A program made the position numbers and the translations under genes. A stretch of DNA of 64,000 nt, taken from contig CM060203.1 in NCBI GenBank assembly GCA_030562195.1, positions 9,686,208 to 9,750,207 on the forward strand, written 5' to 3'. The stretch comes from Nipponacmea schrenckii (taxonomy: Eukaryota > Mollusca > Gastropoda > Lottiidae). Positions 24,402-37,984 of the stretch are shown here, piece by piece. The notes beneath the pieces are model-generated. The model was not told where the DNA came from, made no database searches, and saw nothing but the letters and a program-made list of their open reading frames with translations. The stretch's first letter is position 1. Every line of letters starts with the position of its first letter.

Positions 24402-27400
24402 ATGACATTGATAGAAATTTTCATTTTTTATCTGTTTTGTGCCACTGCATCGACGAAAATTGGTAATCCTGTTTTTCTTTATTTATTTATTATTTTCATT
24501 TATATTTTGTTGAAATTCTTTAAAGAGAATATGTTTCATGTTCAATTCATCGCGATGAAACAGTAGCCTGAAATATGAAATTTTAGTAGCAATTGATATT
24601 TTATGATAAAAAAAATTGCCCAAATTAAGTTATCGACTATGAGAGATGATTGTGTTTATATTTGTGATTTTATGTATTTCGACACCATGTCAAAGTTCGG
24701 CATAATAGAGATCAGAGTTATGAACGTTTACTATATTTTGTCTGACGGTTGCTGAATTTGTGCGGAGTTTCATTTATTTCAAGCCTTTGTATTTTAATGT
24801 AACTTGTTAACATTTCTGCTTTGGCTCTCGCTTGACTAATTCAATTCTCAAATTGTCTTTATAACATTTTTATTCTATTGCCCTTTTTAGAGTTCATTTT
24901 CATTTTCCAGATTCTTCTCTTGTTTTCAGATTTTAATCAAGAGGGACAAGACTACGGCTCCTATAATGAAGGCTTTAATACAGGTAACCCTTTATAAATT
25001 CTGGTAAAAATTTGTTTGTGTTTGGAATGTAAAAACTTCAATTTTTGTTATGAAGAAATTATAGATTTTTTACGAATTGATTTTTATTAATAAACCAAAT
25101 GTAACAGAACATGTTTTCATTCTGTGGAAGTTTAATACACCATCTTTTAGTTAGTCACGAGATTTGAACATCAAGGGAAGGAATTGAGATTTCTCGTAGG
25201 GTCGTAGGGTTAATGAAAAGGGAAAGTACGAAGTTGATCTAATTGGTAGTTTAGTAATAAATGTTACTTGCTGCGGTTTTAGTGAGTATGAGGCGAAATC
25301 ACAGAGAAAATGGTACCATGAGTAGTCTTCCAATATAATTTTGTCCTCTTTATTTTAAATAAAATACCATGAAAAACTGATTTTAATATTTTTTCTATAG
25401 TTTTATGCTTTTTGTTATATTACAGATGTATGTAACTCAGCTATTACACCATTTAGCACTCCTGATAAAAGATTAGTAAGTTATGTTCTTGTAGAAAATG
25501 AAACTCCTCTATCGGATACATCCTTATCATTTGACTGGTATGGTCAGCCTAATTATAAGTTGTATTCTGGCAGCAATCCAGGAACCAACAGGTGTGGTAC
25601 AACTCACCCAGTCTATTTGGAAGGTAGGCACGAGACCAAATGATAATGGTTTACAAATTCTGTAAAAAAATTCCTATTTCAAAATCAATCAGGAATCTTT
25701 TGAGATATCTAGTTATTTTGTATTCCGCTTTTATAATACCTTTTATTGCGATAGAGGTTTCATACTGAGTCATTCCCGGTTGGCCGATTGATAGGGCTAT
25801 TTTTATTCCAATATTTGATGATAATTTGACAGAAGGTGGAAGATGTATTGTAAACTGAAGTGTTATGATATGCTTAATGATCTTGAATGATCTTGAATGA
25901 GTTCAGTTATCAAAGAATGACAAAAAGCAGTTAAATAGTTTCAAGTAATGTGTTAATAGGCGCACCTATTGAATAAATTCCCTAAAATGCTTTTATGCCT
26001 AAAATGCATGCAAACCTATTAGAACTGAAATCATTGCTAAAGAACTAAAAATAATTTCTGTTGTTAAGTAATAGGTTGTTAAGTCAAAAAATTAAATGTT
26101 CAATTTACTTTTAGTTTAAGGATCTATAAAATATATGGCGGTAATGGTTATTTATGTGTTTCAGATGATTCTGCAGCAAGTCAAACGACTAATATAACTC
26201 AGCTGTGGGCGTGTGTACACGGCAGTGATGCCAATGGGTGTAGTTATAGAATCCCTGTTAGTGTGACATTCTGTCAGCAACTTAATCATCATGTGTATCG
26301 TCTTTCGCCTGAAATTCCAGAAAATGCCAGCTTTTGTTTAGGTAAGTTTAGTTATGTGTTTTTTTCGTATACACGGCCAGATTACCTGTATGTTGTTTTT
26401 TTGCTTGTACAAATCATGACTATTCTTAGACTGTAAACAGTTACATAATATTGTAGAACAAAAAACACTCTAGCTCACTTACAAATTACAAGATATATTG
26501 TTATGCTTCTACAATAGGTTAGTAGTGCTTATAATCTTTTTCCGTTGTGATTCTTATCGGCATTCAAAGCATCTTGTCCGATCCGTTACAGATTGAGATT
26601 ATATGCGGCTGCAATCAACTTACTTGATCAACGGCTCATTAATTAGCTGACAAAACAGAGTATTAGCTAAATGTAGTACTTGAAATTCTGATTGGAACAG
26701 TGACCTTGTATGATAAGGTCGACTATTGAAATTCAGCGATTCATAACATTTTCCCTGCTAATAGCAGAAGTTCGAACTCCAGTTGCTTTCAAGTTGATCC
26801 ATAAATTCTATGATGTCGAAAGAAAATATTTTCTTTTTAATTCTATCAATCGACTGAACAAATTTGAAAGCATGTATATATTTCTGTATATCTACCCGTA
26901 TACTGACACTTACAAAATGTGTTGCTTTTAGATACATTCAATTCACAATTAAATTACATAACTGACGTTGAAGTGATAATACCGCCACCAGTTGAGGTGG
27001 CCGGACAATTTAAATATCAGTTCAGATGTGTGTTCGATCTATCAACAAGCGATGACTTTTGGTATCATATCACGTGGTATCGAGATGGTCAGCTCATCAA
27101 AAGTTTCCAGCCAATTTCAAGTAACAACGATCCGGTTGCTGGTTCAGTACTTGATGAAAACATGTTTGGCGGAGGGCTTGGCTTTGAGGTAGATCTAAAT
27201 TTACTATAAGACTCCAAATTCCACTTCTAATACCCACACGAAGTATTGAACTTCCATTTTGCTTGAATGGATTTTAGCGACATTGGTCTCTTGCAAAAAA
27301 AGCTATGCGTATTACCAATAAACTCCTCTTAAATAACTCAATCATTTCTTAATTTCAAACAAGAAGGTGAAATGAAATAATTTGAATGGATTTCTTTACG

Positions 27401-30400
27401 TGATATTTTCTGTTTCCACAAATGGAGTTAAAATTACGATATGGTGAAATTTTAGGTACAATGTGCTTATGCAGTAAGTCTTCAAGCAGATTCTGAAATT
27501 GGTTATATTAAGAAAAGTGCAGAGAGATACGTAGGAATAGAGGTTTGTTGTTTTGTCGCACTTTCAAAAACGCAGTTCATTCTGCAGTTTCAGTTAAATC
27601 GAATTTCTTTCTGTAACTATAGGGCCATTGACACATTAACGCCAGTATATTTTAAGAATCGCAAGAAAATTTGTGGTTATGTTGCATCCAAATGCACGTG
27701 CAGCATGCATCAATCAATTTCATATATTTTGTAACCACATCTCTGTCTCTCCTATACGGATGTGGTTTTGTTGCAGGGGGGATTTGATTGGCTGTCTGGT
27801 GGTGTTATCATCTTTAATGAATGGCCGTCAATTTTTTTTTCACAAAATTTTTTTTCTACTTTAAAGCTTCTAACACCTACTGTAAATATCGCTGATGGCA
27901 CCAAGTCAGAGATAAAAATCAGATCAACAATCCCAATAGCTTGTCCTAACTCCAATCCTGAATGTTCTCTATCCGTAAACATTATTGAACCACCGTCTAC
28001 ATCTTCCAGTTGCGATCCGGAATCGAGTTTTTCAAATTGTGGAATTTCTATCTCAAGTACAAACTGGGATCAGGAGCACTCAGTTAAACTATCTGCAGAT
28101 CCAGCAACTCAGTATGGTTCTAAATCAGCTTTTAATTCTATTACTCTGAAGACCTCATCGAGTTTTCCATCACATACTATATGGCAAGATTACACCATTG
28201 GCACCGTTACGGTAAGCACAGAGGTTATTTACTTTTCAATTGGAAATAAATGATAAAATTACCTATTGAAAGGATAACTTATAACAATTCACTAAATTCA
28301 AATACATTTTCTAGATTACAAGAGATTTACTTTTACATTTACTTTCAGATTCGCACCAGTCAAGATACTACTGCAATTCAAGGAAGATATTGTTCTGCTG
28401 TATGTGATCCCCATATGCGTACCTTTGCTGGATTGTAAGTTTTTATATTTTTCTTTATTAACATGTTTTGATATCATTGTATCTTTATAATATTATAATT
28501 GTAACTGTATACTCGTTATCTGGATAATAATAATATTTCAAGATATAATCTGATTACAGGGTTAAGATTTAAACATATCTATACTTTTATCTGTATAGTA
28601 ACATTCCTCATATATTTGGAACCAGCTGGAATTTTGTACCAAAATGATAAATTTTGGTTAACTTTTAAGGTCAATACGGGATGCTGATTTACAAAAAAAA
28701 AGTTCGGTACCAGTTTCAAAATAGCCAATGTTTAGAATTTCAAAACGGACACCATTTTGTAATAATAATAATAAAAACAAGTGATCAATAGCGCTTGATA
28801 CAAGGTAATTTAAAGTATTTTAATCATATGTTGGCCTATATAGTGTAGAAATGATGGCAATACCCATTTTTATGATCCTTGAATTATTCATGCCTATGTG
28901 TCTTCTTACTAATTTGATTTGGCCTCCATCATTAATTACAGCATCGCTGTACTTATTTTAATTGACGTCGCTATACTGACCTGACGTCTCTATGTTAACA
29001 TTAGTTGACGTTGCCATGTTATGGTTGTTTTCAAGTCGCCATTTGAATGTAGGCCGGCGTCGCAATGTTGACATTTAATTTTACCGACGTCGCCATGTTG
29101 ATTTTTAACGACGTCGCTAGGTGGACGTTAGTTTGCGTTAACGTTTTATTGGTGTTACCTTGTTGAATTTATTGGACTTAAGTCGACTTAAGTTGACATT
29201 ATGTTGGCGTCAACTGACGTCACTATTTTTGAAAATATTTGACGTCGCATTAATGACATAAGACGGTTAAATTAGACGATGTCACTATTTTCACCTAAGA
29301 TTTTATCGTCATATTGGCATTAGCTTACGTCACCATGTTGACGTAACTTACCGATACTATTGTACTCTGCTACAATGTACAAACATTAGGATATAGGTCA
29401 AAATGAGAAGACGTAATTTGAAAAAATGGTACCTAACCTTTTTTTTTTAGATCAGTAACCTATTTTGTATTATAATGAGAGTAAAGACATTGTTATAATT
29501 ATAGTTAATTTATTATAACAGGAATTATGAACATCAATACGAAGGTTTATATACCCTTTATGAAAACACAGAATGGAAGCAAGAGGTAACCATTACTATT
29601 ATAACGTCTTTTCCCACTAAATTGTCAAAGTGGTGATGAGTTATTTGCCTATGCATGTGACCATACAAATGGATAATAAAAGTTTAATATGGTGTCAGAC
29701 GCCAGTTTGTTTTTTAAACGGAAGAGAAAGAAAATAACATTTTTTACATTTACAAGGTTAAATATTAAAGCTCTCTACCTTGGGCAAACCTCTTAGAAGA
29801 ATTCAACGGATTTTCCTTGAACTAATTCGTGCTAAAATGTTACAGATTCAAATGAAAACAGCTCCTTGTCGTGCTTCAAGAGATGGTGAACCTTACTGTC
29901 CGTGTGGTGTAGCAATAAGAGTAGGCAGAGAAGTGTTTGTTATAGAACGATGTGCACCGTTAGAGTACTGGAAGATAGAGTATCTACAATGCAGTGCGAC
30001 CGGTGTTAAATTAATTGATATAAAAAGATCTGGAAACAGCTATGAGGTAAAGATTTATTAACCACATGATCATGGGGAAGTAGAAAGACCTGTAACTACG
30101 TATTTCATTTTGTTCCTTTATATGCGACCCCTAGCTTTGTTTCAATTTTGATTTGGACTCTTCCACTCTTCATTTCACAAACAGGTTCAAGTTATATGTA
30201 AAACTTCAGTTACTTCTACTTCTAGTTTAAGCTACCAAGTGGTATAATAATTAAAACATCCGTTTATCAGCAAAGGAAATTCCTCAACATTTATCTATAC
30301 CCATCACTGGCTGATACAACAGCTACTGGATTGTGTGGACAGATTGGGAGTGATATATTCTATAAGAGAGACCGAACCACTGTTGACCATGTCAACTATC

Positions 30401-33400
30401 CTGGCATGCCTGAATTTTCATCCTCTTGGAGGTAAATATATAGCAAAGTGTGATATGTTCTAACAATATGTGTGACAGTTGATTAGTTGTATCAAAACGG
30501 TCAAAAGTGATAAGATCGCTGCACTCTAATAGTGACACCAGAGAAAGATCACATATTCGGTCTTTAATATCCCACAGCACTGAAAGAAAATGATCAGATT
30601 CGGTCAGCGGTAACCGATGGCGCATCGAATTTTTAAATCGTTAATCTAGCTATTGATCCAATTTTTCCCAATGTTGCGAGAACCAGGTTATTTTAGTATT
30701 GTATTTTAAAAACTGTGATACGATTAATCTACTTTAGTGTTCCAGACGCTCAAATTGATCTATTTTCTGACGAAGTAAGATTACTAGATCCAGTAGAGAC
30801 TGGTGGTTTCTTTTGTAAATGTACGACACCAGTAGGATCAGCTGAACCACAATTTACTTGTGAAAAGTCTGATGATACGTGTGCTGTAACTATAGGAAGT
30901 TCGGAATCTGTTGACAAATGTGCAATTGGTTCTCTTAAAGCAAAACGATCTATAAAGAGTCACAGGTTCAAACGATTTGCCACTAATTTGAAGAAGAATC
31001 GCAAAAAGCGTGTAAGTATAAATTGTCGTCAAAATATGGAAGTGTAACTAAAAATGAGAATCATAATATTTTTACTCCTCCTATACTAGACCTACAATAC
31101 TTAAATTTAAAGTCTTTTACTGTTAGACGAAAAAAAGAAAACAACACCCGAGCAAGTTTTGTTTCTTTGTCTCGATAATTTTAACACTTCTATTTTACCT
31201 AATGAAAAAAAATGATAACCGCATAATATTGAAATATGTTTATACGTCAGGGGAGATTACTTGTAGTAATTTGTCGGTATTTTCAATAGGGCACAACTAA
31301 TACAGAACTAACATGGAGAAATGGTTGGGATCAAACGACAGCAACTAGTTACTGTAACAACTTATTTGACAATTCTTCGTTTGTTGAGAAATGTAAAACT
31401 ATTCCGAATGTTGATCTAACATTTCCCAGAGAAAATTGTGTACAAGATATAAAGGTATTGGCTATCTTTTGTATTCTTATTCCATTATTATCAACGTGGA
31501 AGCATTTTAAGTGGTCGACCCAGGGCCCAGTTCCTCAAAACGGAGCCTAGGCCCCTAGCTGCTTGAGGACCAAAACTGTCTGCTGACATTCTTAGAAATA
31601 AGAAAGATGAATTCTCTTCTTATAGTTACATCTCCATCAGTACTCAGTTGACACTGTACTGTACTACCTCTGAATAACCATGTTTTTATATTTTTAGTTT
31701 ATGGGTGATACAAGTTTTGCTTTGGTAGCTCTTGAGACAATAGTATCCCAGTGTATTCGTGAGGTGACCTATGATTCAACATATCATACTACATCCAACG
31801 GCGGAACATCTCTTCTAGAAGCAATAAAAGAAGTAGCTTGTCCTTTAGATTGTTCCTATCATGGTACCTGTAACAAAGGTGAGCTCAATTCCTTTGAATG
31901 AATCTAAACTGGGTTAAATGCAGACCCGTGACTACAAGGAAGTGGGATGCATTTCCGTTACGTATGAATAAATCGGTCCTTTCCCAATTAAGATTAAGAA
32001 GAAAATATATTGAAACACTATCGATCTCTCCACTAAAGGTCTTGAAGAACATATTTTGACCGATGACATTTGTTGACGTCATCATTTCATGATATAAATT
32101 TGTGAATATAGGTGTGTGTACATGTGACTCGGGGTGGGCAGGGAATGATTGTTCAATGGACACCAGTATAGTGCCAATGGTAGACCATTTCGCCAATGAA
32201 GGTTATTGTGATTTGAATAGTGGAAGCTGTGATGCTATATCTGTTTATGGTGGAGATTTTGTCGATGGTGCATCAACTCTTTGTAGATTATATTCTTATC
32301 AAGTAAGTGTTTATTCATTTTCTGTAGCCCTGGAAGTTATTTAGTCATGGGTAAAATGTGTACATTCAAAACTCACATTCAGGAAACACTGCTTTTTGAA
32401 GAGAGCAATTAAATCTCTCAGGCTCTATCGATTTCACTTTTTTTTCTCCTACGATGTATTTGTCTAATTTTTATATGAATAACATGATGTACCATCATTC
32501 ATGTAAATGCAACGTCGTATTCACCCTTTGTTACACTTATTGTAGTTGAAGTGAAGATTGCGTTGCGTTACAGCTTCCTATTCGATGTAAACATCCATTT
32601 CTTGTTCTAATTCTATACATAGAAATGTATTTTATTTGTGGTATCAGGCAGTGATTCACATCCTCTATATTCAGTTACTCCCTTCTATATTGTTCTGACA
32701 GAATTATTTTACAATGTTAATTGATAATTTGCCTTGGTAAATTTGTGTACAAAAGGAGAAAGAATTTTACGCTTTTATTTTGTTACTGGCTTAAATACTG
32801 TTTCTCCCCTTCCCTGGTTAAATTAAGATGGCGTGTAGTTTCCTTTATTCGTAGAAGGCCTTGACAATGTTGTTATATCAACACTTTGTAGATGATGGAC
32901 AATGGGGAATTCGGGCCAACATCTGAAATAGAGGAACCAGCAATAGTTAAAAGTATTGGCGAGGTACAATGTGGCCTGGGTAAATCTCGGAAAAGGAGAT
33001 CAACAGCTACTCAACCAGACGATGAATTCGTCAAAGTGTTCAGTGTTTCTGTTACAAATAATGGTGAAGCGTACAGTAATAGTAGTTTGGTTGTAATCTT
33101 CAACTCTCTGTGTCAGTTCTGTACAATAACGGCTTCCAATCATGTACAGTGCAACTACACGGTAAGTTCTTTCTTTATTAATAGGTTTTCGATCAATTCA
33201 CGTAACTTGTATGCATTTTTGTCATCTATTGAAAACCTTCAGGCGTGATTGTTCGAAGGGGCAATGCGGTATGGTCTTAGTTATTTACATTAATCCCCCT
33301 CCTACCTCCCATTTCTCCCTATACGGGCCTGCTTATACGAAGGTATTCCTATTTTTTTTTATTTAAATGGATCAAAATCGATCATCATTATTATTTCAGG

Positions 33401-34137
33401 GTGACTTCTGTATATCAGACGAAAAGTGTTACGGTAATGGCGAACCTCATTCACAACACACGTGCTATACTTGTTCTGTTGAAAATGGAGCTAGGAAGTG
33501 GATCAAATCATCAGGTAAGTTTATTGTACAGTTTGTCATCCCGGGGAATTGAAAAAACAAGAAAATTAGATAATAACTTGATTGGTAAATATTCTTTGAA
33601 AATTTTATATATTAATTTTTTTGTTTAATAATTTACAAGTTTATATGTTTTTCTGTGTTTATATAGGAGGTGACTGTGATGATAATATGTTATGGATTAT
33701 TGGTGTGGTATTAGGTATTGTTTTAATCCTTGGTATTATTGCTGCTCTTGTTTTTTGTGTTGTCAAGAAAACGTAAGATTTTTTTATTTTCATTATTAAT
33801 GGCTTTGATTCATTCAATGTTTTTTTTTAGGAAAACGCGTATAATTGTTAAATATCATTCATTAATTATTCTAGCCTTTGCTTGGTAAAAGCTACAAATT
33901 TTAAAGTGGATATCACCTTATATTTAAAAGCATGAAATAGCTTTTTTTTTCAATGATACTTTATAGGTCAATATTGCTCATCTTTTGTCCATATCTTTTA
34001 TGTATTGATTTAGACCCGCCATATAAATTATGTTTTTTAGGCCAACAATTTACTTCATATATGTCTTTTGTAGCAAAACTCAAGTTGGCAACATCGAAAA
34101 GAATTCTCCGCCATCATACAGTAGCAGTGCTCCTTGA
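24402..34137 (+). CDS. von Willebrand factor D and EGF domain single-pass membrane protein (VWDE-like), 19 exons
   Basis: Exons: 24402-24462, 24930-24983, 25426-25623, 26165-26341, 26932-27188, 27456-27542, 27867-28211, 28349-28434, 29522-29585, 29846-30046, 30226-30431, 30738-31011, 31290-31454, 31698-31878, 32112-32302, 32892-33161, 33400-33514, 33667-33772, 34074-34137. They give 1033 aa and every phase closes. Order: signal peptide (1-18); an N-terminal Cys module ending CGTTHPVYL as in VWDE proteins; beta-rich extracellular modules; a VWD domain opened by CDPHMRTFAG (about 411-420) and closed by NIYLYPSLADTTATGLCG; a basic stretch ending NRKKR (about 670); an EGF module (CPLDCSYHGTCNKGVCTCDSGWAGNDC, about 772-800); a furin-type site KSRKRRS (about 881-886); one transmembrane helix (about 985-1007); and a 25-residue tail with PPSY. 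Human VWDE is described as secreted; here a membrane anchor is clear. Likely a surface or shed matrix protein; function unknown. Confidence 0.9.
28960..29350 (-). repeat. Degenerate GACGTC minisatellite in a VWDE-like intron
   Basis: Read as reverse complement, this block contains many imperfect copies of AACATGGCGACGTCAACTAA-like words (GACGTCGCCATGTTGA on the plus strand). It is the same family as the block at 2160-2412, in the opposite orientation and within the intron between exons 28349-28434 and 29522-29585. Confidence 0.75.
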
Positions 34138-34639
34138 TCGGATACCATAAAATAGTACGAACAATACGGTACCTTTTTTTAAAAAAATTGTATCACTAAT
34201 AAAACCTAATGAAATATCTTCTTATCAGGCTGTGTTTAATAATATTTAGTCCTCCCAGTTAAGATGGCCGATTTGTAACCTAAACCATTATTAACTTTTA
34301 TGTGGAACTTTCTTTTGACAAAGAAATATTATATTTGAGGATTAGTTTTTCGAGTTATACACGCTTAGATATCAAGACTTTTGATCGACTCTAATTTACA
34401 ATGTGTTCTCATTATATACATGTAGACTTCATCATTAATTAAATAGTGATTTTATTGATAGCTTGGCTGCATTTTTTGTCATCAGTTTTCATACATCACT
34501 ACAATGAAAATTGGTGCTACATTTAAACAGTAGTGTACCAGTATACTGTATGTGTACAAGGTGGTGCCTTTTCCTACTGGTATTTCGATATATTTGATGA
34601 ATCTGCTTTCCTCTCGATATTTCCCAACAACCATTTAAA
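34138..34639. other. 3' flank of the VWDE-like gene
   Basis: After the stop at 34135-34137 there is AATAAAACC at about 34199, a possible polyadenylation signal. No further coding exon is recognised before the LINE relic. Confidence 0.4.
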
Positions 34640-35700
34640 TCAATAAAATATATAGAAGACCCTTATATTGCTTTTGGTACTTGGTACTCTCTCTTCATCA
34701 GAGTTTGAGATATAAATACTCCTAAAAAATTCAGGCGTGTTAAACGTCATACTCAGCCTCATTGGTTTAATTATAAAATTCAACGAGCCACGATGAACAG
34801 AGACTATTTCAAAAGAGAAAATAATCATTCAATTTATGTTGACAATATGGTCAATTCAAGAAAGATCAGACGTGAAAAACGTTTGGAGATTTTTAATGAA
34901 GCTAATAAGCCATAAATTATCTGAGCATAGTTAAAAGAAGAACGAAATGTATGTAATAATTACAATATCTAAATATTTTGAAAAGCATATCACTTATTAT
35001 TTCAATAAATCAAATCCTTTCTATAGTCAACAATCTGGATTTAGAAAATATCCTTCATACACTACGGCTTTGATTAGGATGTGAGGTGCTTGGTTTGAAG
35101 CAATTCATTAAGGGGATATGGCTGGGGTTGTCTACCTGGACTTCAGTAAGGCATTTGATCTTATTGACCGCACATTACTTGTAGAAAAATGATTGTTGTA
35201 CAGTTTTCATAAAAAAAAATTAACGTGATTTAACGAAATCCTTCTTGGATTAAAGATTTCAGAAAGTCGCATTAGGCTCACAAAACTTGCTTAAAGTGTG
35301 GTATACCACAAGGGTCTAATTTCGAACCCCTATTATTTTTAATATATATAAATTACCTTCCAATTCATGTAGAAAACTGCGAAACAGATCTCTTTGCCGA
35401 TGACAGTAGAGTACATAGTATAAATAATACCTTCCAGGTTGTTTAAAATTCAGATCTGGTGTGAGGATAATGGGATGATCATAATCGCAGAGAAAACAAA
35501 AGCCATGTTAAACTAATTTTCAGATTTTAAAAAAATAATGAACGTTTAAAAAATGTAATGGACACTGTTTTATAGGCCTTATTTTGATCATCATTTAGAA
35601 TGGGATTGCCAAATAACACAAGTAGTTGCCTAGCAATTAACACCAACTTCCCGCATACATTTTCAGTATATCAAGGGCAGTCGTCAATCGTACCCAAATT
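34640..35700 (+). pseudogene. Degenerate non-LTR retrotransposon (LINE) reverse-transcriptase relic
   Basis: Across shifting frames the plus strand spells reverse-transcriptase landmarks. HWFNYKIQRATMNRDYF (linker before RT) lies near 34760-34810. Then come QQSGFRK (near 35030), GDMAGVVYLDFSKAFD (35115-35160), a GIPQGS-like segment (near 35300), and LFADDSRVH (near 35390, holding the F/YxDD-type catalytic core as FADD). Several stops and frame changes break it, and neither endonuclease nor 3' end is intact. The ordering identifies a LINE polymerase; the clade cannot be given from this. It is dead and presumably inserted after the VWDE-like gene was in place. Confidence 0.8.
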
Positions 35701-36160
35701 CTAACTAACAATATTAATGATCGAGGACAATAACTCGAAAACAGTTTATCTAAAAATCGTTAATTGCAAATAGAAATCAATCAATATACATGATCACAAA
35801 TTTCTTTAAAATTGAATGATAACTGTTGAGCACACAAACAAATGAAATATCATCATCATAAATGATCACACCGTATTTTATTTAAATCAAACTGTAGTCT
35901 TTATCGTGTTTGCAAGATAAAATTGGTGCGATAGGACTAAGTCAGTGGGTATAAGTCAAAAACCTTTCATCGAAAAGTCGTCAATATCGTACTTGTCATC
36001 AATATACATATTCACACCAAATTTCATTCAAATCAGATGAAAACTGTAGTCTCTATCGCGTCAACAAGCCAATATTGTGGACGGACCAAAAGGCGGGTGG
36101 GCGGACCGGCGGACGGATGGACACACTTATGGTTATTAGGTACTGCGTGTTGAGTACTGA
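35700..36160. repeat. Dispersed repeat with internal ~150 bp duplication and GGAC-rich end
   Basis: Two similar segments (about 35830-35915 and 35985-36070) share ATCAnAnATRCATRTTCACACC-type words, TTTnATTnAAATCA, ACTGTAGTCTYTATCGYGT and CAAG. The element ends in a GGACGGAC-like GC-rich tract at about 36077-36122. This organisation resembles intergenic repeats common in mollusc genomes (general knowledge, not searched). Confidence 0.6.
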
Positions 36161-36420
36161 AAACGTATTCTTGGAAACAGGCACATATTGGGTTAATTTC
36201 GGACTATCGAATGCATAATAAAAAAAGGGACACGATTATGATCTTAATAAAATCCTTAATATTGAAAAAATGAAAACAATTGGAGCATTTAATGACATTA
36301 TTTTTGTGTCTGTGTGTAGATTTCTGGATATATATACGTCCATAAACATCCGTAAAAGCAAGATATATTAGCTGCTCGTGATTTCAATTACAACGAAATT
36401 AAGTGAATAATAGTAAGCAA

Positions 36421-37984
36421 TTAATAACCGACTTCTTTTCTGAGTTGAAGGATTTCATCTGTGTGAGGCGCCTTACTAGGTTTAAATCCGAACGTAATGT
36501 ACTGGAATAAAAAATTAAACTATCAGAATATTACAATAAACATAATTATGGACCTCGATTAATTCCTATACAATCCGATACAATTAGAAAATATTATTTT
36601 TACTGCTTGTACCCTTTAGTTAGGTATAGGTTTTATACGAAAACCATTTTCGTAGTAGGATCAGCAATATATATATTCTTGCAAAACTTTACAGCGTACA
36701 CTAAATAAGTGATTTTAGAAATTAAAACTTTTGTGGGAGTGGAGGGATTGTTTCATTCAATGCAACATTTAGAATTTTGATATGTAGAATGCCATGTTCC
36801 AATTATTTCTGAAACACATCCATCACATGGGAGGAGTAAATATCAAAATGATCTATAGATTCACTTTTTTAATTTAAATGACAAATAGTATAGAAGTCAG
36901 ATAATGACCTTCGAAATACAGTTATTCCCCCTTTTCCAAAAAAATTGATTGAAATGAATGTTTTATCAAACGTATTTGTGTTGAATAACTCTGTGATCCG
37001 AAATGGTTAGAAACTCTTGCTAAAAAACCTAAAGCACTCATCTATTGAATCTCTAGACACACATGAAACTAAAACAACCAATAAAGAATACAATTCTTTG
37101 ACTCTGACTGTGCTGGTCAAAATCATTGGTTTTCTATTGTAATCACTTGCTCAATTGGAATAGAATTGTGATGTATGCGACAACCTAGGCTGATACTTTT
37201 TAGTTGCTGATGAATAAGTATCAAAAAGTAGTAGTCTTGACAAAGACCTTTGGTTTGATGTTGCTGTCAATATTGACAAATCTCAATTGTTTCAGATGTG
37301 AAAATCTACCAAAATTTACTCATTTTTGTAACCTACCTTTCTAACGTCATCATATGCTAGGCGCTGAGTTGGTTGAGTTTGGTAATATTTATTTATCCTG
37401 CAATATAAGATTCAAGACGATTATCGAAAAAGTGTCCAATGCGATTAGTAAAATGCCCATATTAAATAGGAAGATTTCGCTTAGCTGTCTAGTCAATTTT
37501 CTTCCGCCTTGACGTTAGCCGAAAAGATTTGAGAACAGTCAACTGGCAATGTAACTACATGTATACCTAAATGGTCCTAGTATTTCTAAACTTACCAAAC
37601 ATCAGGTTTGAAATAAAGAGAATGCACACAAAAAACACCTCCCATAATACACGCAACACCGACAAACACAAACATAGGTACTGCCTGAGGTAGAAAAAAA
37701 TATAGTTTATACATCATAATTAATTTTTGAATCCGATTGAACCCTCAATAACTGAAATGTCCAAGGTGTGTATCAAAATGCAATGTTTGTTACTCAAACC
37801 TTCAAAGATTTCTCAAGCTATTTTAAACCTCGTCTCTCGTCTGGAACAAAGTTCGATATGATGATGTCCTTATCATATTTTTTTCGAAGTTATATTATTA
37901 TAATAATCTCACCTCTGGTTGCGCTCTCATTAAGTGTCGCATTTTCTCCCATCTTGTTCTCTTGTCCAAAAACCGATTGACCAT
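36421..37984 (-). CDS. NDUFA4/B12D-family small mitochondrial membrane protein, 4 exons
   Basis: Minus-strand exons, 5' to 3': 37913-37984, 37596-37684, 37337-37397, 36421-36501; 100 aa, phases close. The protein has a basic amphipathic start (MVNRFLDKRTRWEK), then one transmembrane helix (AVPMFVFVGVACIMGGVFCVHSLYF, about 25-48) followed by KPDVW. This matches the NDUFA4 / C15orf48 (NMES1) / B12D pattern of a P-x-F/V-V-F helix followed by a N/KPDV motif. Members are small inner-membrane subunits associated with respiratory complex IV. The tail (LAYDDVRKYITFGFKPSK...) is longer than in mammalian NDUFA4, and the family's WDR..PEPW motif is not evident, so this may be a divergent paralogue. An acceptor four bases before the ATG (TTTTCAG, 37989-37995) implies an upstream untranslated exon. 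The family fit is good; the exact orthologue is open. Confidence 0.75.
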
